Source: an uncultured Clostridia bacterium (lineage in GTDB: Bacteria > Bacillota > Clostridia > UBA1381). From it: a stretch of 25,812 nucleotides of DNA. Where the stretch lies: positions 1-25,812 of the forward strand of contig CAKSUM010000027.1 of the NCBI GenBank assembly GCA_934501535.1, in the 5' to 3' direction. A program made the translations under genes and the position numbers. Positions 15,905 to 22,684 of the stretch are shown here, in pieces. Every line of letters starts with the position of its first letter. Positions within the stretch are counted from its first letter, which is position 1. The notes beneath the pieces are model-generated. The model was given only the letters and a program-made list of their open reading frames with translations, searched no databases and had not been told where the DNA came from.

Positions 15905-16378
15905 CTATTTTAATTCATTGTGTTTAATCGCAATATAGAGATAACAGTGTGCTTTTCCGTCCTTCGTATATTCGCCGGGAACACTGCTTTCATAGTCGCA
16001 GGTAAAGCTTCGTTCAAGCTCTCCGCTTTTCGCGTCCTCCCAAACCCTTTCCCACGCCTTTTGCGTGCACGTCTTTATGTCACCGTTGTCATCGCTTACA
16101 TCGTATTTCTTAAAGTGTCCGCTGGCGGTTTTCCGCTCCATTTCCGCAAAAAAGTCCGCTGTTACGCCCAATATGCTCAGGTCATAATCTCCCGTTTCAT
16201 CGGCGGAATAATTGCTGTATCTTGAAACAGGAGAAATTCCCTGCCTGAAATTATGTTCACTGTCAAACAAAATCGGCAGTTTTCCGCTTGTCACATCACG
16301 CCATACTTCATCAATTTTCTCCATTCCGCCGGCAGTGTTATTGGTACGGAACGTAATTTCATTTAATACATATGCCAT
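15905..16378 (-). CDS. GyrI-like / AraC effector-binding-domain protein
   Basis: A 157-residue stand-alone protein resembling the small-molecule-binding domain found at the C-terminus of AraC-type drug regulators and in GyrI (SbmC). Landmarks are MEKIDEVWRDV, the acidic DETGDYDLSILGVT strand, a long Trp-containing helix (AWERVWEDAKSGE) and the closing strand AHCYLYIAIK. There is no DNA-binding domain, signal peptide or membrane segment, so it should be a cytosolic ligand-binding protein. The ATG follows GAGG by 7 bases and lies 21 bases after the M13 peptidase gene. The acetyltransferase starts 10 bases downstream. The pairing suggests binding and modification of the same xenobiotic or metabolite. 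Family assignment is by overall pattern and moderate in confidence. Confidence 0.75.
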   Translation of the reverse strand: MAYVLNEITFRTNNTAGGMEKIDEVWRDVTSGKLPILFDSEHNFRQGISPVSRYSNYSADETGDYDLSILGVTADFFAEMERKTASGHFKKYDVSDDNGDIKTCTQKAWERVWEDAKSGELERSFTCDYESSVPGEYTKDGKAHCYLYIAIKHNELK

Positions 16379-16399
16379 AATAATACCTCACTGTTTTTT

Positions 16400-18742
16400 T
16401 TACCATATTTTTATTCTTTCAACGGGCGCAACCCACATGCCGTCCTTTTCAGTTATGCCGAAAGCCTCGTAAAATTCATCGCAGTTTACAACAACACGGT
16501 TTACGCGCAGTTTATCCTCCGAATGAACGTCCACGCCCGCCGCATACTTTGCATATTCGCGCGTCTTCGTGCTTGCCCATGCCTTTGCCATAGAATGATA
16601 AAGTTTAGTATAATCGGGATTTTCGAGCTGCGATACAACCTCGGTGATACACTGCACGGCGCCTTGGTCAGCCACATTTTCACTTAATGTCTGCCGCCCG
16701 TTCATCGGCACGCCCGGTATTCCCTCCTGCCTGTCATAAAAGTATACCATTTTTTCACATCGCTTTTCAAATTCGGCATAATCCTCTTCTGTCCACCAAT
16801 CGGCGGCATTTCCGTTTTCATCAAATTTTGCGCCGTTATTGTCAAAAGCATGTGTAATTTCGTGCGCGATAACATATCCGATTGCACCTAAATTTTCTTC
16901 ATAAGACGCATTTACATCATACATCGGCGGCTGAAGTATCGCTGCCGGGAAAGTGATGTCATTTTCGGTCGCACTGTAGCAGGCATTTACCGTGTAGGGG
17001 TACATTTCCCATTTTGTTCTGTCCGGCGATGTCCCCTGCAGCTCGGACAGATACTTCACTGAAGCTTTTGCTATTTCGAGAATATTATCAAAATAACTTC
17101 CGCCGTCGGCTTTTGAGTTTATCTGAGCGCTGTCAAGATACGTGTCCCATTTATCGGGGTAACCTATTTTTATCCCCATCTTGTCAAGCTTATTAATTGC
17201 CTTTTCTTTTGTCGCGGCGCTCATCCAGTCAAGATTATTTATTCTTTCCTTATAGACCGAAATGATGTCATTCACCATCTTGAGAACATTTTGTTTTGCG
17301 TCCTCGGTAAAATATTTTTCCGCATAAATCTCACCGATATAATCCGGCATAACACTTGCAACGTTCATCGCTGCGCGTTCTTCATCGGAATATGTTCCCG
17401 AAATGCCGAGATATTCCTGATTAAATGTATTTGCCGCGTCGATAAACGCCGTATTGAGCGCACCTCCGTAATTAAGCAGTACGCTTAATTTTGCCGCATT
17501 TTTCAGAGTTTCAAGGTTTTCATCCGAGAAAAGCCCTGCAAATTCTTTCATAAGCTCATTATCCATAACAAGGATTTTATCCTCTTTTTTAAGCCCCGAA
17601 CTTTCCAGCACTTCGCCGAAATCAAAACTCGGGAAAATCGACTGAATTTCATCAAATGTATAGATGTTATAAATCTTATCAATGTTATTGCCGTCCTCGG
17701 GGTTAAGCTGCTTCTCCGCCAGCGTTTTCTCAAGATTGTAAAAATCCTCAATCTGTTTATCGGTAATATTCTCTCCGGCAATCTCACAAATTGTTTTTAA
17801 ATATTTAAAGTAACTTGCCTTTTGTTCGTCCGTACCGTTTAAATAGAAATCCTTTGTCAGATACGGCTCCATTGTTCCGAAATACATGATATATTTTGTG
17901 TTATCCTTAAAATCCGTGGTAATTGAAAATCCCGTGAACGGCGCTGTATAAAGATTTTCAATAAGCTTTATCTGCACAGCGGCAAGGTCTTTTACATCTT
18001 TCGCCGAGTCAATATCCGCAAGATACGGCTTTATCGGAGCAACGCCGATTTCGTTTCGGCTGTCACTGTCCAATATGTTTTTGTAAAAATCCGCTATTTT
18101 CTGTTCTTTGCTGCCCTTTTCACCGCCCTTTTCTATCGTTTCTTTGATTATGGTGTTAACCTCCTCCATACTTTCGTCCTGAAGGTCATAAAGTGTTCCA
18201 GACATCATTCGTCCCGGCTTTAATTCAAGCTTATTCAGCGCGTCCTTGTTGACCGCCGCATAAAAATCGTCCTTTTCGTTCGTTCCGAAAAGCGCATAGG
18301 CGCGCTTTATAAAAAGTTCCAGCTGCTCTTTCGTTACATCGTCATACGGCGAAAAAATACCGTCTGACGTACCTGCCGCAATACCCGCGTCGAGAACAGG
18401 CTGAAGTTCCGCCTTTGCCCATTCGGGAATATCGGAAAAGGCGTCGCTTTTAAGCGCAACTCTTGCATTATGCCCCGTAAGCTCGGGTAATTTTCCGAAC
18501 GCGCGCGAAAGCATAACAAGCGCCTCGGCACGGTTGATATTCCAATCTTCGTGAAGCTCGCCGTCACCGCCGTAGCCCTTTATAATGTCGCTGCGCTTAA
18601 CATCTTTGTTGTAATCGTCCGCAGCAGACAACAGCATATCCGCAGTTTCGCCGCGCGTTGCATACATATCCGACGCGGATACCGTATTTGTGACCAGCAG
18701 CGCGGCAGTCATTCCTGCCGCAATAATTCTTTTTGTTTTCAT
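16400..18742 (-). CDS. SLH-anchored M13 (neprilysin-like) zinc metallopeptidase
   Basis: A 780-residue exported enzyme. The signal peptide (about 1-23) ends near VSAS. Two SLH-like repeats (about 28-150, with INRAEALVMLSRAF and SPYDDVTKEQLELFIKRAY) come before the peptidase domain (about 155-780), which starts with the family entry motif DDFYAAVNKD. Zinc and catalytic residues are H627, E628 and H631 in IAHEITHAFDN, and E688 and D692 in LSENVADQGA. The substrate-binding strand is VNACYSATENDITFPAAI, a variant of the usual NAYY. The C-terminus ends KIW rather than the usual CxxW. M13 enzymes cut oligopeptides outside the cell, and the SLH repeats should hold it on the wall. The ATG follows AGAGGG and overlaps the stop of a short remnant frame as ATGA. 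Confidence 0.93.
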   Translation of the reverse strand: MKTKRIIAAGMTAALLVTNTVSASDMYATRGETADMLLSAADDYNKDVKRSDIIKGYGGDGELHEDWNINRAEALVMLSRAFGKLPELTGHNARVALKSDAFSDIPEWAKAELQPVLDAGIAAGTSDGIFSPYDDVTKEQLELFIKRAYALFGTNEKDDFYAAVNKDALNKLELKPGRMMSGTLYDLQDESMEEVNTIIKETIEKGGEKGSKEQKIADFYKNILDSDSRNEIGVAPIKPYLADIDSAKDVKDLAAVQIKLIENLYTAPFTGFSITTDFKDNTKYIMYFGTMEPYLTKDFYLNGTDEQKASYFKYLKTICEIAGENITDKQIEDFYNLEKTLAEKQLNPEDGNNIDKIYNIYTFDEIQSIFPSFDFGEVLESSGLKKEDKILVMDNELMKEFAGLFSDENLETLKNAAKLSVLLNYGGALNTAFIDAANTFNQEYLGISGTYSDEERAAMNVASVMPDYIGEIYAEKYFTEDAKQNVLKMVNDIISVYKERINNLDWMSAATKEKAINKLDKMGIKIGYPDKWDTYLDSAQINSKADGGSYFDNILEIAKASVKYLSELQGTSPDRTKWEMYPYTVNACYSATENDITFPAAILQPPMYDVNASYEENLGAIGYVIAHEITHAFDNNGAKFDENGNAADWWTEEDYAEFEKRCEKMVYFYDRQEGIPGVPMNGRQTLSENVADQGAVQCITEVVSQLENPDYTKLYHSMAKAWASTKTREYAKYAAGVDVHSEDKLRVNRVVVNCDEFYEAFGITEKDGMWVAPVERIKIW

Positions 18743-18888
18743 AATTCTATCCCTCTTTCTTTATTTTTCTCAGAATAAACCATTAACTGAATTTTATTAT
18801 CCGATGACGGCTGACCGTCAAAATCCGAATAGGTTTTACAGACTGTCATTTTAAGACCGGAAAAAATCTCTTTCACTTCATCTATCAA
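18739..18888 (-). pseudogene. Short coding remnant, possibly a methyltransferase C-terminus, or a 49-codon small gene
   Basis: Between the XRE gene and the M13 gene one frame stays open for about 50 codons and ends in TGA overlapping the peptidase start as ATGA. It could begin at TTG 18888, three bases after the XRE stop, or at ATG 18849. The peptide contains IDEVKEIFSGLKM, YSDFDGQPSSDNKIQLMVY and SEKNKERG. This pattern resembles the last 45 residues of class I SAM-dependent methyltransferases (helix, strand, then a DF..P..D segment and a final strand). No good ribosome binding site precedes it. A deletion leaving the end of an old gene is the preferred reading; a translated small protein is the alternative. 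Confidence 0.4.
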
Positions 18889-18892
18889 ATAT

Positions 18893-19510
18893 TTAGCCGT
18901 CTGCCTTTACGTATTTCAAAAGCAGTATTCCCTTTATCGCAAGCAGCAGAAACGCCGCACTTATTGCATATGCCTCTCTTGTGAGCGCCAAAAGTAGCAC
19001 CGTGAGCATACCAAACAGCATTGATGTAATGGTCAATGCTTTTTGCCCTCCCGTGATTTTAAGGCACGAAAGCAAAATTTTTGCTGCACCGCATATCATA
19101 AGCAGCAAAAACATTGCCCAGTAAACCATATGATTGAAAGATACCTTTTCAAGATATGCAAATAAATTTACCGCATAGATGCGCTCGCCCACCGGATTTG
19201 AATAAAGCGGCAATACGATAAGCACAAAATAAAGCACATCGCAAATCCCCAAAAGAAGGTCGCAAATATTTTTTATATTGGTTTTGTTCTCTTTTTCCGC
19301 AATTGAAATTATTTTTTCTCCCGACAACAGCCCGTCTATAGATACGGAGAAAAATTTTGATATCTCTTTTAATGAATCAATACTCGGATAGCCCCTGCCC
19401 GATTCCCATTTTGAAATCGCCGTCCTTGACACATACAAAGCCGCGGCAAGTTCCTCCTGCGTAAGTTTCCTGTTTTTCCTAAGTTCACAAAGCTTTTCAC
19501 CAAATTCCAT
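18893..19510 (-). CDS. XRE-family transcriptional regulator with a multi-span membrane C-terminus
   Basis: From the ATG at 19510 the protein has 205 residues. Residues about 5-60 form a Cro/CI-type helix-turn-helix (LRKNRKLTQEELAAALYVSRTAISKWESGRGYPS in essence: TQEEL, SRTAISKWE, GRGYPS). The rest (about 85-205) contains four hydrophobic spans, so the DNA-binding domain would be tethered to the membrane. A TTG in frame 33 bases upstream lies inside the end of the PAP2-like gene and is unlikely. A GAGGG site 4 bases before the ATG and a 13-base gap after the PAP2-like stop indicate an operon with translational coupling. Membrane-bound XRE regulators of this layout are common in Clostridia but poorly characterised. 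It may sense membrane or wall stress. Confidence 0.88.
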   Translation of the reverse strand: MEFGEKLCELRKNRKLTQEELAAALYVSRTAISKWESGRGYPSIDSLKEISKFFSVSIDGLLSGEKIISIAEKENKTNIKNICDLLLGICDVLYFVLIVLPLYSNPVGERIYAVNLFAYLEKVSFNHMVYWAMFLLLMICGAAKILLSCLKITGGQKALTITSMLFGMLTVLLLALTREAYAISAAFLLLAIKGILLLKYVKADG

Positions 19511-19523
19511 TTTACCCTCACAA

Positions 19524-20186
19524 TCATTTTCTGTTCTTATCAAGTATCAATACACTGCCTTTATAGATATAAAACAATCCGCAGCTTAAAAATACTCCAC
19601 CCAAAATATCGGTTAACCAATGGACGCCGGAAATGAGCCTTCCTATTACCGTAAATGCGGAAAATGCAGCCGTCATACACACAATCAGCTTTACCGCCGC
19701 TTTATTTTTCAGTCTGCGTTTCACCTCAAATGCAAACGTCGGCATAACGCTTAAAACAAGGAGCGTAGTCGATGACGGATATGACGCTTCCTGTCTGCCG
19801 TCTATGAGTATCGGTCTGTAGTTAATCGGTATTGTTTCAAAAATCAAATAGCCGAGTATTACAGTTATGTAATAAATTCCGAGAAGAATTATATCACGGT
19901 CAACCTTTAACAGACTTTTTCTCTTTATCATCTGAACCAAGCCTACTACGCCAAACGCGATACACACAAACAGCGGAACAAGTCCGAGCCAATCGGTTAA
20001 TGTATAAATTTTCATATGAACGCCCGTCAGCGCAAAAAACGCCGTGTTTATCGCCGCAAAACCTATATCGGTTCCGTTTTGCCCGACGGGTTTTACATCT
20101 GCCGTTTGTATAAGTACAGTCCATATTACAAATACCGACACAAGCCCAATTCCCAAAGCCAACAATTTTTTTCCGTTTCTTTTCAT
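19524..20186 (-). CDS. PAP2-superfamily membrane phosphatase-like protein with altered active-site motifs
   Basis: A 220-residue protein with about six membrane segments, as in PAP2 lipid phosphatases (phosphatidic acid, phosphatidylglycerol-phosphate or undecaprenyl-pyrophosphate phosphatases). Motif 3 is intact as R-x5-H-x3-D (RLISGVHWLTD). Motif 1 keeps RP (INYRP), but the lysine seven residues before the arginine appears to be E. Motif 2 reads YPSSTT where PSGH is expected, so the usual general-acid histidine is missing. It may still act, as related Firmicutes proteins share YPSSTT, but activity is in doubt. The ATG at 20186 follows AAGGA about 11 bases upstream. It is the first gene of the tight minus-strand series that continues to the acetyltransferase. 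Confidence 0.85.
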   Translation of the reverse strand: MKRNGKKLLALGIGLVSVFVIWTVLIQTADVKPVGQNGTDIGFAAINTAFFALTGVHMKIYTLTDWLGLVPLFVCIAFGVVGLVQMIKRKSLLKVDRDIILLGIYYITVILGYLIFETIPINYRPILIDGRQEASYPSSTTLLVLSVMPTFAFEVKRRLKNKAAVKLIVCMTAAFSAFTVIGRLISGVHWLTDILGGVFLSCGLFYIYKGSVLILDKNRK

Positions 20187-20281
20187 TTTTTCTGCTTCCT
20201 TTTCGTTTGATTTTGCCGTAAGGCTAAGTCAAGCGTATCACGGGATTTAGAAAAAATAAAGAATTTGGGCGTCACATAACC

Positions 20282-20296
20282 GATACGAATAGTATC
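20282..20296 (-). promoter_or_regulatory. Possible promoter/operator of the PAP2-XRE-M13 operon
   Basis: An inverted repeat GATAC-GAATA-GTATC overlaps an extended -10-like sequence on the minus strand (TGATACTAT, with the -10 hexamer at 20294-20289). The -35 is poor. The position, about 100 bases before the PAP2-like start and downstream of tetR, suits an operon promoter under repressor control, perhaps by the XRE or TetR product. Evidence is limited to the motif. Confidence 0.35.
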
Positions 20297-20349
20297 ATAT
20301 CAAAATATCGCTGCGTTTTGCATACTTCACGCAAGGTTATTTAATTGTT

Positions 20350-20988
20350 TCAATCGGTATCAGTCTTTAAGGTGTTAAACGTGCGGTAGAATAATCCGAC
20401 ATGCTCCTCCAGCTTTTTAATACATTCCTCCTCACGCTCCGGCTGACGGTCGCAAACACCGAGCAAGGTAATAACCGGCGCAACATACATCATCGCAAGG
20501 GTTTCGGGATTTTCGTTTTTTATTTCACCCACTGCAATCAGATTTTTGAAAATCGCGGCATGATACCCCACCATACGTCCCACATACCTTTCGGTGTAAA
20601 ACGCCGACAGTTTTTCCGAACGAAACTGCTCTATCGTCATCATGCGCCGAAAGCGGCTGATTGCTTTATCGTGCAGAGAATACAAAAAAATTTGTCGCAC
20701 CTTTTTAACAAGAAATTCTTCTGTAATGTCCGAAAATACTACCGTATCTTTTTGAGCGTTCTGAACATGAATATTAATTCCGTCGGTATATTTTTCGTAT
20801 TGCCGGGCGGTTTCCTCAACAATAGCGTCAAAAATTGCCTGCTTGCTCGGATAATGGCTGTACAGCGACGGAGCCTTAATCCCCACCGCCCGCGCAATTT
20901 CGCCGACGCTTACCGCGTCGTAGCCGTTTTCCGCAAACAGTTCAAGCGCCTTTTCGAGTATTTTCTTTTTAGTATCTGCTTTTTCCAT
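20350..20988 (-). CDS. TetR/AcrR-family transcriptional regulator
   Basis: A 212-residue repressor-type protein. The N-terminal helix-turn-helix (about 5-55) is clear from TKKKILEKALELFAENGYDAVSVGEIARAVG-type sequence: the blocks ALELFAENGYDAVSV, EIARAVGIKAPSLYSHYPSK and FDAIV match the family. The remaining 150 residues are the helical ligand and dimerisation domain, which cannot be assigned a ligand. The ATG follows GGTGA at 6 bases. Its promoter carries a 22-bp palindrome over the transcription start, so self-repression is likely. The gap to the PAP2-like gene is 163 bases without an obvious terminator. It may also control the downstream operon, but no second copy of the palindrome was seen there. 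Confidence 0.92.
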   Translation of the reverse strand: MEKADTKKKILEKALELFAENGYDAVSVGEIARAVGIKAPSLYSHYPSKQAIFDAIVEETARQYEKYTDGINIHVQNAQKDTVVFSDITEEFLVKKVRQIFLYSLHDKAISRFRRMMTIEQFRSEKLSAFYTERYVGRMVGYHAAIFKNLIAVGEIKNENPETLAMMYVAPVITLLGVCDRQPEREEECIKKLEEHVGLFYRTFNTLKTDTD

Positions 20989-20994
20989 AAATTC

Positions 20995-21016
20995 ACCTAA
21001 CTAATGTTCGTTAGGT
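20995..21016. promoter_or_regulatory. 22-bp palindromic operator of the tetR gene
   Basis: Arms ACCTAAC and GTTAGGT flank an 8-base centre (TAATGTTC) with further partial symmetry, 9 of 11 positions per half-site. It covers the predicted start point of the tetR transcript near 21012 and stops 2 bases from the -10 box. Size, symmetry and position fit a TetR-dimer site. Confidence 0.75.
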
Positions 21017-21018
21017 AT

Positions 21019-21047
21019 ATTATACTATGGCATTATCAAAAAGTCAA
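21019..21047 (-). promoter_or_regulatory. Promoter of the tetR gene at 20350-20988
   Basis: On the minus strand TTGACT (21047-21042) and a perfect TATAAT (21024-21019) are separated by 17 bases. The start point would fall inside the adjacent palindrome, giving a leader of about 24 bases. Confidence 0.82.
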
Positions 21048-21088
21048 TATATATTCTCAAAAATTCCGACAACTACCCTCGCAGCACA

Positions 21089-21126
21089 AAAAAACGGCGG
21101 CTTTGAAATCCTTGCCGTCGTTTTTA
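21089..21126 (-). terminator. Rho-independent terminator after the WbsX-like gene
   Basis: Read on the minus strand, an AACGACGGC arm pairs with GCCGCCGTT (one A-C mismatch) around a 12-base loop and is followed by a run of T. It lies 26 bases after the end of the WbsX/GH99-like gene and insulates the tetR promoter from read-through. The plus-strand reading also forms the stem, with a G-U pair and five T. Confidence 0.78.
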
Positions 21127-21151
21127 TAAATCGGAATTTACACCTATTATC

Positions 21152-22255
21152 TTATTGCTGTTTTAAAAACACGTTTTTAACAGCCTCCAAATATTCGTAC
21201 CCGTATAGGTCATCAGGCTCCAAATAACTTGTTTCAGTCCACTCATTCCAGCTGTTTACCGTAATAAGCGAAACATTGTGTTCGTCGGCAAACTTTTTAG
21301 CATACGTTAACATCTTCTCAAAATTTTCGGGCGTATTATTCCTCAGAATATCGGGTCTTAAGGAATTATATCTCGGATTATTGTCCCAGCCTATCGAAAC
21401 ATGCGGAAAATACTTCAGCTTCATATTGCTGCAAACACTTTCCCATTCAGCAATAACATCTTCATAAAGCATTTCATAACTCATATTTATATCGGCAAAA
21501 TGAACGAATTGATAGTGCGTAACGGATTCAAAGCCCAGGTCTTTTATATCCTTGATTAATACTGTCTTTTCGCCGCCGTCAACTCCCGACAAATTGACAG
21601 GTTCATTTCCCCATTTTATATATTGTAAATGCACACCCGGCAAGCCGTGTTTTTTTGCCTCATCATTCAAAAAAACAAATGCGTCCTTTGTGTTCTCAAT
21701 GCCGCCTAATCCGTCGATTAAGTTTTTTAAATCATATATGCTTATTACGGGCTTACCGTCTATTCTGTAATAATTATCTAACAGCAAATATTGCTCTGTC
21801 CACCTTTTTGCAATAACCTTAAACTGTTCAAAAGTCACTCTGCCCGTCCAAATCATTTCTTCATTTTCTGCATTTCTTTTATCCCAGACATGAGTCGCGT
21901 CATGATTTGCCCACATTATATAAAATTTCATTTTTCGGTTATTTTTTGCTTTCAAAAACCCGTTATTCAGACATTCTTCAAGAAACGGACGGTTATCGTA
22001 CCAATACCAGTCATAAATAAATGTATTTATACCGTGGTCAACAGCGGCTTCGATTTCCATTTCCATAACATACGGGTCTGCCTCATCAACATAGCCCCAT
22101 AACGGTTTTCTCGGCCATGAATGACCCTCAAATTTAGCTTTTGCCGCTTTTACGGTTTGCCATTCGCCCATTCCCTCCGGCCAAAATATTTTTGTCCGTG
22201 CGGAAGCGCCTGTATACGCAGGCCATATGTACGCTGCCACATCATATTTTTTCAT
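21152..22255 (-). CDS. WbsX / GH99-like glycan enzyme
   Basis: A 367-residue protein matching the WbsX family, which shares the fold of glycoside hydrolase family 99 (endo-alpha-mannanases). Landmarks: the N-terminal AAYIWPAYTG strand, KPLWGYVDEADPYVMEMEIEAA, GINTFIYDWYWYDNRPFLE, KMKFYIMWANHDATHVWD, and the C-terminal NSWNEWTETSYLEPDDLYGYEYLEAV written here in parts: NSWNEWTE, YLEPDD, GYEYLEAV. There is no signal peptide, so it should be cytosolic. Members occur in polysaccharide-biosynthesis loci and in glycan-degradation loci. Here the gene stands alone, without glycosyltransferases or transporters nearby, so its substrate is open. The ATG follows GGAAAGAAG about 8 bases upstream. Its promoter was not found with confidence in the 22256-22340 stretch. 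A terminator follows. Confidence 0.87.
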   Translation of the reverse strand: MKKYDVAAYIWPAYTGASARTKIFWPEGMGEWQTVKAAKAKFEGHSWPRKPLWGYVDEADPYVMEMEIEAAVDHGINTFIYDWYWYDNRPFLEECLNNGFLKAKNNRKMKFYIMWANHDATHVWDKRNAENEEMIWTGRVTFEQFKVIAKRWTEQYLLLDNYYRIDGKPVISIYDLKNLIDGLGGIENTKDAFVFLNDEAKKHGLPGVHLQYIKWGNEPVNLSGVDGGEKTVLIKDIKDLGFESVTHYQFVHFADINMSYEMLYEDVIAEWESVCSNMKLKYFPHVSIGWDNNPRYNSLRPDILRNNTPENFEKMLTYAKKFADEHNVSLITVNSWNEWTETSYLEPDDLYGYEYLEAVKNVFLKQQ

Positions 22256-22414
22256 AAATTCAACTTCTTTCCGTAATTTTATTTTTAGCTATATAATGAA
22301 TTTTACATTGAAAAATGCGAGCATGTATGACGAAAATCCTGCATAATGCTTTCAGATACTCTACCGACAAGATTTTTTATATTATGCTCCCTGCTAATTA
22401 TACACAAAAACCGG

Positions 22415-22564
22415 TTAATTTGCAAGGTTTTCGGTAAAAAAACAGCTTTTGAATTTTTCTGTAAAATATGCATAGACATACCCGAATTGAGTAAAACCTG
22501 CGCAGCGCCGTTTCCGCGGCATTTCGGGGGTTGCTCCGGCAAAATTTCGTTTGCCGAAATACAT
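22415..22564 (-). CDS. Possible 49-residue small protein in the 22256-22684 intergenic region
   Basis: The 429-base gap between the WbsX-like and second tetR genes holds one notable frame. The ATG at 22564 lies 5 bases after a strong GGAGG site and opens 49 codons (start MYFGKRNFAGATPEMP, end FFTENLAN). It is basic and aromatic-rich, with no recognised domain. A second minus-strand frame (22303-22542) overlaps it in a different phase, so a decayed gene with a frameshift is an alternative. A 7-bp hairpin (22537-22556) lies inside. Nothing else was seen in the gap apart from the tetR promoter and operator. Confidence 0.3.
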   Translation of the reverse strand: MYFGKRNFAGATPEMPRKRRCAGFTQFGYVYAYFTEKFKSCFFTENLAN

Positions 22565-22615
22565 TACGTCCTCCGATAAATTTTTACTCTGCAATACAAA
22601 AATTTACTAAATCCA

Positions 22616-22644
22616 TTGACAAAAGCGAAAACATATATTATAAT
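22616..22644 (+). promoter_or_regulatory. Perfect-consensus promoter for the tetR-adhesin operon
   Basis: TTGACA (22616-22621) and TATAAT (22639-22644) are both exact consensus hexamers at the ideal 17-base distance. This is the strongest promoter in the window. It would be fully active unless repressed, and a palindrome directly follows the -10 box. Confidence 0.92.
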
Positions 22645-22658
22645 TAATATGCGTATTA
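22645..22658. promoter_or_regulatory. 14-bp palindrome over the start point, probable TetR operator
   Basis: TAATATGCGTATTA begins immediately after the -10 hexamer and is symmetric at 12 of 14 positions. A repressor bound here would block the consensus promoter. The first gene of the transcript encodes a TetR-family protein, so self-repression is the likely logic. Confidence 0.65.
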
Positions 22659-22684
22659 GTTTGTAAAGGAGGTTTGTATTTTTT

